Assembly: GCF_029917005.1 (NCBI RefSeq)
Contig: NZ_CP123967.1
Location: forward strand, 2,914,001 to 2,978,000
Direction: 5' to 3'
Length of the DNA: 64,000 nucleotides
DNA from: Tessaracoccus lacteus
Lineage (GTDB): Bacteria; Actinomycetota; Actinomycetes; Propionibacteriales; Propionibacteriaceae
Below the pieces are notes generated by a model. The model saw only the letters and a program-made list of their open reading frames with translations. It was not told where the DNA came from and made no database searches. This document shows, in pieces, positions 61,114-64,000 of this stretch. The position numbers and the translations under genes are program-made. The stretch's first letter is position 1. Each line of letters opens with the position of its first letter.

Positions 61114-63408
61114 CTATCCCTCGCTGCCGCCGTCGCCCGCGCCCTGGCCGGCATCCCCGTCCCCGTCCCCGTCCCCGTCGCCACCGGCGACGCCGGTCTC
61201 ATCGGGCTTCGCGGTCGGTTGCTGCGTCGCCCTGGTCGGCTCCTTCGTGGGCGTCGCGGTCGTCGGAGCCTGGGTGGGCGTCGCTGTCGTGGGAGCCGCG
61301 GTCGTCGGGGCTGCCGTGGTCGGGGCGGCGGTGGTCGGGGCCGCGGTCGTGGGCTCCTTTGACGGCTCCTCGGACGGGGTCTCCGACGGTGTGGGTGACG
61401 CCGACGCCGTCGGGCTGGCTGACCTGGTCGCCGCGGGGCTGGTGCTGACCTCGGGCAAGATGTCGTCGGCGGTGTCGAACTGCTCGACGTCCATCCCGTC
61501 GGTGGCGATCATCATGTAGTCGACCCATGTCATCAGCGGGTAGCTGGAGCCGAAGAACGTCGGATCCTGGGGCCGCTTGTAGTCCTCGAGATCCTCATTG
61601 CCGGAGTCGCCCGCGACGTACATCACGGCCGTCGAGATCTGCTTGGTGTAGCCGACGAACCAGGCCGACGTGATGGCGTCCTCGACGCCGTTGGTGCCGG
61701 TCTTGCCCGCGACGGGGCGGCCGAGCGCCGAGGCCCGGGTGCCGGTGCCCTCCGTGACCACGGAGGTCAGGGCGTCGGTCACGTTGGCCGCGACGTTCTT
61801 CTCGATGGTCTGCTCCGAGCCGGGGTCGGCCTCGTAGATGACCTTGCCCTCGCTGTCCATGACCTGCGCGACGATGTGGGTGTCGTTGCGCTCCCCGCCG
61901 TTGGCGAGGGTGGCGTACGAGTTGGCCATGTTGAGCGGGCTCACCTCGGCGGCGCCGAGCGCGATGCGGTTGTTGAGGTCCCAGCCGCGGCTGGTCGGGG
62001 CGCCCGCGTCGTTGGCGGCCTTCTCGACCTCGCTGGCGCCGTTGGTGATCTGCTGCGTCATGTCGACGAAGGCGGTGTTGATCGAGTCGGCGGTCGCCTT
62101 CCGCAGCGTGACGGCAGGGCCGTACTGGTAGCTGAACTCGTTACGGATGGTCTGCGTGTCGCCGCGCGGCACGAACGTGTTGCCGTTGAAGGTTGAGTCG
62201 AGCGAGAAGCCGTTGCGCAGCCCAGCGATGGTCGCGAAGGTCTTGAACGTCGACGCCGCCGGACGGTCGGTCGTCGCCCAGTTGCGCTGGTTCTTCACGT
62301 AGTCAGGGCCGCCGTACTGCGCCAGGATCGCCCCGTTGGACGTGTCGACCGACGAGATGGCGACGTGCAGGTCGGCGGGATCCGGGTCGCCGTACGCGTC
62401 CTCGGCCGCCTGCTTCGTGTAGGCCTTCGCTGTCTTGGCGGCCGCGTCCTGCATCGTCTTGTCGATCGTGGTGACGATGCGCAGTCCGCCGCCCTGGATC
62501 TCCTCCTCGGAGAAGCCGTGCTCGACGAGTTCTTCCTCGGCCATCTTCACCAGGAAGCCCTTCGAGCCGCCGTAGCGGTTGTTGACGGGGACCTCGGGGA
62601 ACTCGGGCAGCGAGCCGTACGCCTCGTCGTGCTCGGCCTGCGTGATGGTCCCCATGGACAGCATGCCGTCGAGGACGTAGGTGTAGCGGTCGTAGAGTGC
62701 CTCGAGCTTCTCGTCGCCGCCGGACGGGTTGAAGGCGCTGGGGTTGTTCAGGATCGCCGCGAGCGCCGCCGCCTCCGAGAGGCTGAGGTCCTTGGCGTCC
62801 TTCAGGAAGAAGGAGCGGGAGGCCGCCTGGATGCCGTAGGCGCCGCGGCCGAAGTAGATGGTGTTGAGGTAGCCCTCGAGGATGTCCTCCTTGGGCATCT
62901 CGCGGCCCATCTTGGTGGCGAGCATCAGCTCGCGGACCTTGCGGGTGACCGTCTGGCTGGAGTCGAGGTAGAGGATCTTGATGTACTGCTGCGTGATGGT
63001 CGAGCCGCCCTGGAGCTCACCGCCGGTGGCGATGCTCCACGCGCCGCGCGCCATGCCGGATATGGAGAAGCCCGGGTCCTCCCAGAAGGACCGGTTCTCG
63101 GCGGCCACGACGGCGTCCTTCATGACCTGCGGCATGTCCTCGTAGTCGAGGCTGACGCGGTTCTGCACCGACAGGGAGCTCATCTGCGTCTCGCCGTCGG
63201 CGTAATAGATGAACGTGGTGTTCGTCGTGAAGTCGGAGTTGGGGTCCGGCAGGTCGGTGGTCGTGTAGAGGAAGAACAGGCCACCGAGCCCGGTCAGGCC
63301 GACGACGATGAACGCGACGAGGGCGCCGATGCCGATGCGGCCCCAGATCGTGCGGGCGCGGGACTTCGTCTTCCCGCGCTTGCCTCCGGAGCTTGGTGAC
63401 TTGGCCAT
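61114..63408 (-). CDS. Class A penicillin-binding protein (glycosyltransferase and transpeptidase)
   Basis: 764 residues. One N-terminal membrane segment (about 28-52) is followed by the GT51 domain (about 75-250) with VVAAENRSFWEDPGFSISGM, GGSTITQQYIK and YLNTIYFGRGAYGIQAASRS. The transpeptidase domain (about 330-640) has the SxxK in RPAASTFKTFA, SxN in DSINTAF, and KTG in VAGKTGTNG. The C-terminus is a Thr/Ala/Pro tail (repeated TTAAP) ending Gly/Asp-rich, likely a wall-spanning stalk. It makes and cross-links peptidoglycan. The ATG at 63408 has AAGGAC upstream. Confidence 0.95.
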   Translation of the reverse strand: MAKSPSSGGKRGKTKSRARTIWGRIGIGALVAFIVVGLTGLGGLFFLYTTTDLPDPNSDFTTNTTFIYYADGETQMSSLSVQNRVSLDYEDMPQVMKDAVVAAENRSFWEDPGFSISGMARGAWSIATGGELQGGSTITQQYIKILYLDSSQTVTRKVRELMLATKMGREMPKEDILEGYLNTIYFGRGAYGIQAASRSFFLKDAKDLSLSEAAALAAILNNPSAFNPSGGDEKLEALYDRYTYVLDGMLSMGTITQAEHDEAYGSLPEFPEVPVNNRYGGSKGFLVKMAEEELVEHGFSEEEIQGGGLRIVTTIDKTMQDAAAKTAKAYTKQAAEDAYGDPDPADLHVAISSVDTSNGAILAQYGGPDYVKNQRNWATTDRPAASTFKTFATIAGLRNGFSLDSTFNGNTFVPRGDTQTIRNEFSYQYGPAVTLRKATADSINTAFVDMTQQITNGASEVEKAANDAGAPTSRGWDLNNRIALGAAEVSPLNMANSYATLANGGERNDTHIVAQVMDSEGKVIYEADPGSEQTIEKNVAANVTDALTSVVTEGTGTRASALGRPVAGKTGTNGVEDAITSAWFVGYTKQISTAVMYVAGDSGNEDLEDYKRPQDPTFFGSSYPLMTWVDYMMIATDGMDVEQFDTADDILPEVSTSPAATRSASPTASASPTPSETPSEEPSKEPTTAAPTTAAPTTAAPTTAAPTTATPTQAPTTATPTKEPTRATQQPTAKPDETGVAGGDGDGDGDGDAGQGAGDGGSEG

Positions 63409-63562
63409 GTGACGTCCTTAAGATTCCTTCTCCCCCGACGGCCCACTGTGCGGGTCGCCCGTACCAGCGTAAGCGTCGGGGCAAGATCCGCCACATCCAC
63501 ACCGGGCGAAGCCGGCAGATCGGGGACCACGGCCCCGGCAGTCACGGCCCAGATGGAGACCG

Positions 63563-63748
63563 CTCACCCAGGCGGAGGAAGACGCCCTGCGATCTGCAAC
63601 TGAGACGGAGCTCGGTGAGCTCGTGCAGGAGCTGCAAGCCGACCGGGTCCCCTCCGCCCAAATTGGACGGGTCCTGGGGCACGGTCCGCAGTGGATGACC
63701 AACCGATTCCCGCGGCCTGAGTACAAACGAGGGACGGCCGCCCGCTAG
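63563..63748 (+). other. Possible truncated ORF between PBP and the restriction gene
   Basis: An open frame reads LTQAEEDALRSATETELGEL then IGRVLGHGPQWMTNRFPRPE and ends KRGTAAR-stop at 63746-63748, sharing a CTAG with the opposite stop. No ATG precedes it in frame; a GTG at 63623 could start a 41-residue protein. Its protein-like composition suggests a remnant rather than noise. Confidence 0.3.
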
Positions 63749-64000
63749 TCGCTGAGCCCCAACGAAGGAAGCCCTTTGACGATCTTGACGGTCTCCACCG
63801 AGACGGTGACGACGCGCTTGATCAGATCGATGATGTAGCGCGGATCGTCACTGTAGGTGTTCGGGTCGTTGACGATGTGAGAGTTCTTGTCGGTGCGGAT
63901 CCAGTAGCGGTCGATGATCCAGTCCAACGCGGAGCGTAACCCGAGCTGATACTCGTCTACCTCGGCCGGGATCCCGCGGAGCGTTACGTGGCTGTTGTAG
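63745..64000 (-). CDS. C-terminus of a type ISP restriction-modification enzyme, 5' end outside the window
   Basis: The frame is open from the right edge and gives about 84 residues: YNSHVTLRGIPAEVDEYQLG, LRSALDWIIDRYWIRTDKNS, HIVNDPNTYSDDPRYIIDLI and then a tail ending VSVETVKIVKGLPSLGLSD. This end is characteristic of large single-chain type ISP restriction enzymes and related predicted helicases, which end in a target-recognition module and cut DNA by head-on collision. Only the last part is visible, so nuclease, helicase and methylase domains cannot be checked. It marks the start of a probable defence region. Confidence 0.75.
   Translation of the reverse strand, partial: YNSHVTLRGIPAEVDEYQLGLRSALDWIIDRYWIRTDKNSHIVNDPNTYSDDPRYIIDLIKRVVTVSVETVKIVKGLPSLGLSD

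Noticed and set aside
59276-61519. 747-codon plus-strand frame across the repeat array and antisense to GT87
   Set aside because: It consists of repeat translation followed by a shadow of a multi-helix membrane protein.

Overview
The window is about 64 kb of high-GC chromosome with short intergenic gaps, many GTG and TTG starts, Shine-Dalgarno and leaderless genes side by side, and an actinobacterial gene set: the rpsF-ssb-rpsR-rplI operon, a fused MrpA antiporter subunit, a proton-pumping pyrophosphatase, PPDK with its regulatory kinase/phosphorylase, Pta-AckA, and DUF222-HNH and DUF4190 proteins. A Propionibacteriaceae-like actinobacterium (Tessaracoccus or Propioniciclava type) is the most natural reading. 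That is an inference from gene content, not a database match.

Layout. 1-2.9 kb: a secreted choice-of-anchor protein cut by the left edge, then the ribosomal/SSB operon (minus). 3-6.3 kb: SGNH hydrolase, rhodanese, membrane protein and a long-chain acyl-CoA synthetase. 6.4-8.6 kb: an ABC-F ATPase with an attenuator-like leader and a repeat array at its 3' end. 8.6-10.2 kb: uridine phosphorylase and an ArsR/DUF2087 regulator. 10.3-18.7 kb: the most interesting block. It holds a short secreted Cys-Cys peptide gene, a two-component system, two tandem copies of a promoter plus a secreted I36-type crystallin-like protein plus a lipoprotein, then a HlyD-like adaptor with a peptidoglycan-binding module and a MacB-type ATPase and permease. 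A shared inverted repeat, GGYAC-N4-GTRCC, lies upstream of the peptide gene and of both duplicated promoters, so the parts look like one regulon. 18.8-26 kb: endonuclease IV and a complete mrpACDEFG antiporter operon. 26-31.5 kb: repeat-rich gaps, a frameshifted FMN reductase and pta-ackA. 31.5-34.8 kb: an SDR, acyltransferase and alkyl-DHAP-synthase-like trio that resembles an ether-lipid pathway. 35-43.4 kb: yaaA, a DUF4190 family cluster with one decayed member, ppdK with its regulator, and an anchored propeller protein. 43.5-51.7 kb: hppA, an M23 peptidase, a DUF222-HNH protein carrying repeat DNA in frame, an Ltp lipoprotein and a cytidylate-kinase-like protein. 51.7-63.4 kb: FKBP, two GT87 mannosyltransferase-like proteins, FemAB and racemase-like cell-wall genes, a permease plus YihY pair bracketed by 258-bp direct repeats, a large repeat array and a class A PBP. 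63.7-64 kb: the C-terminus of a type ISP restriction enzyme, cut by the right edge.

Three dispersed non-coding families run through the window. The first is an 83-84 bp element with 10-bp terminal inverted repeats, five copies, mostly just upstream of promoters. The second is REP-like DNA with the core CCCTGAGCCTGTCGAAGGG, in scattered copies and long arrays; it supplies stop codons to two genes and sits inside a third. The third is a hairpin family around CGATTCTC-CCCGGTC. No rRNA, tRNA, CRISPR array, integrase or transposase gene was found.
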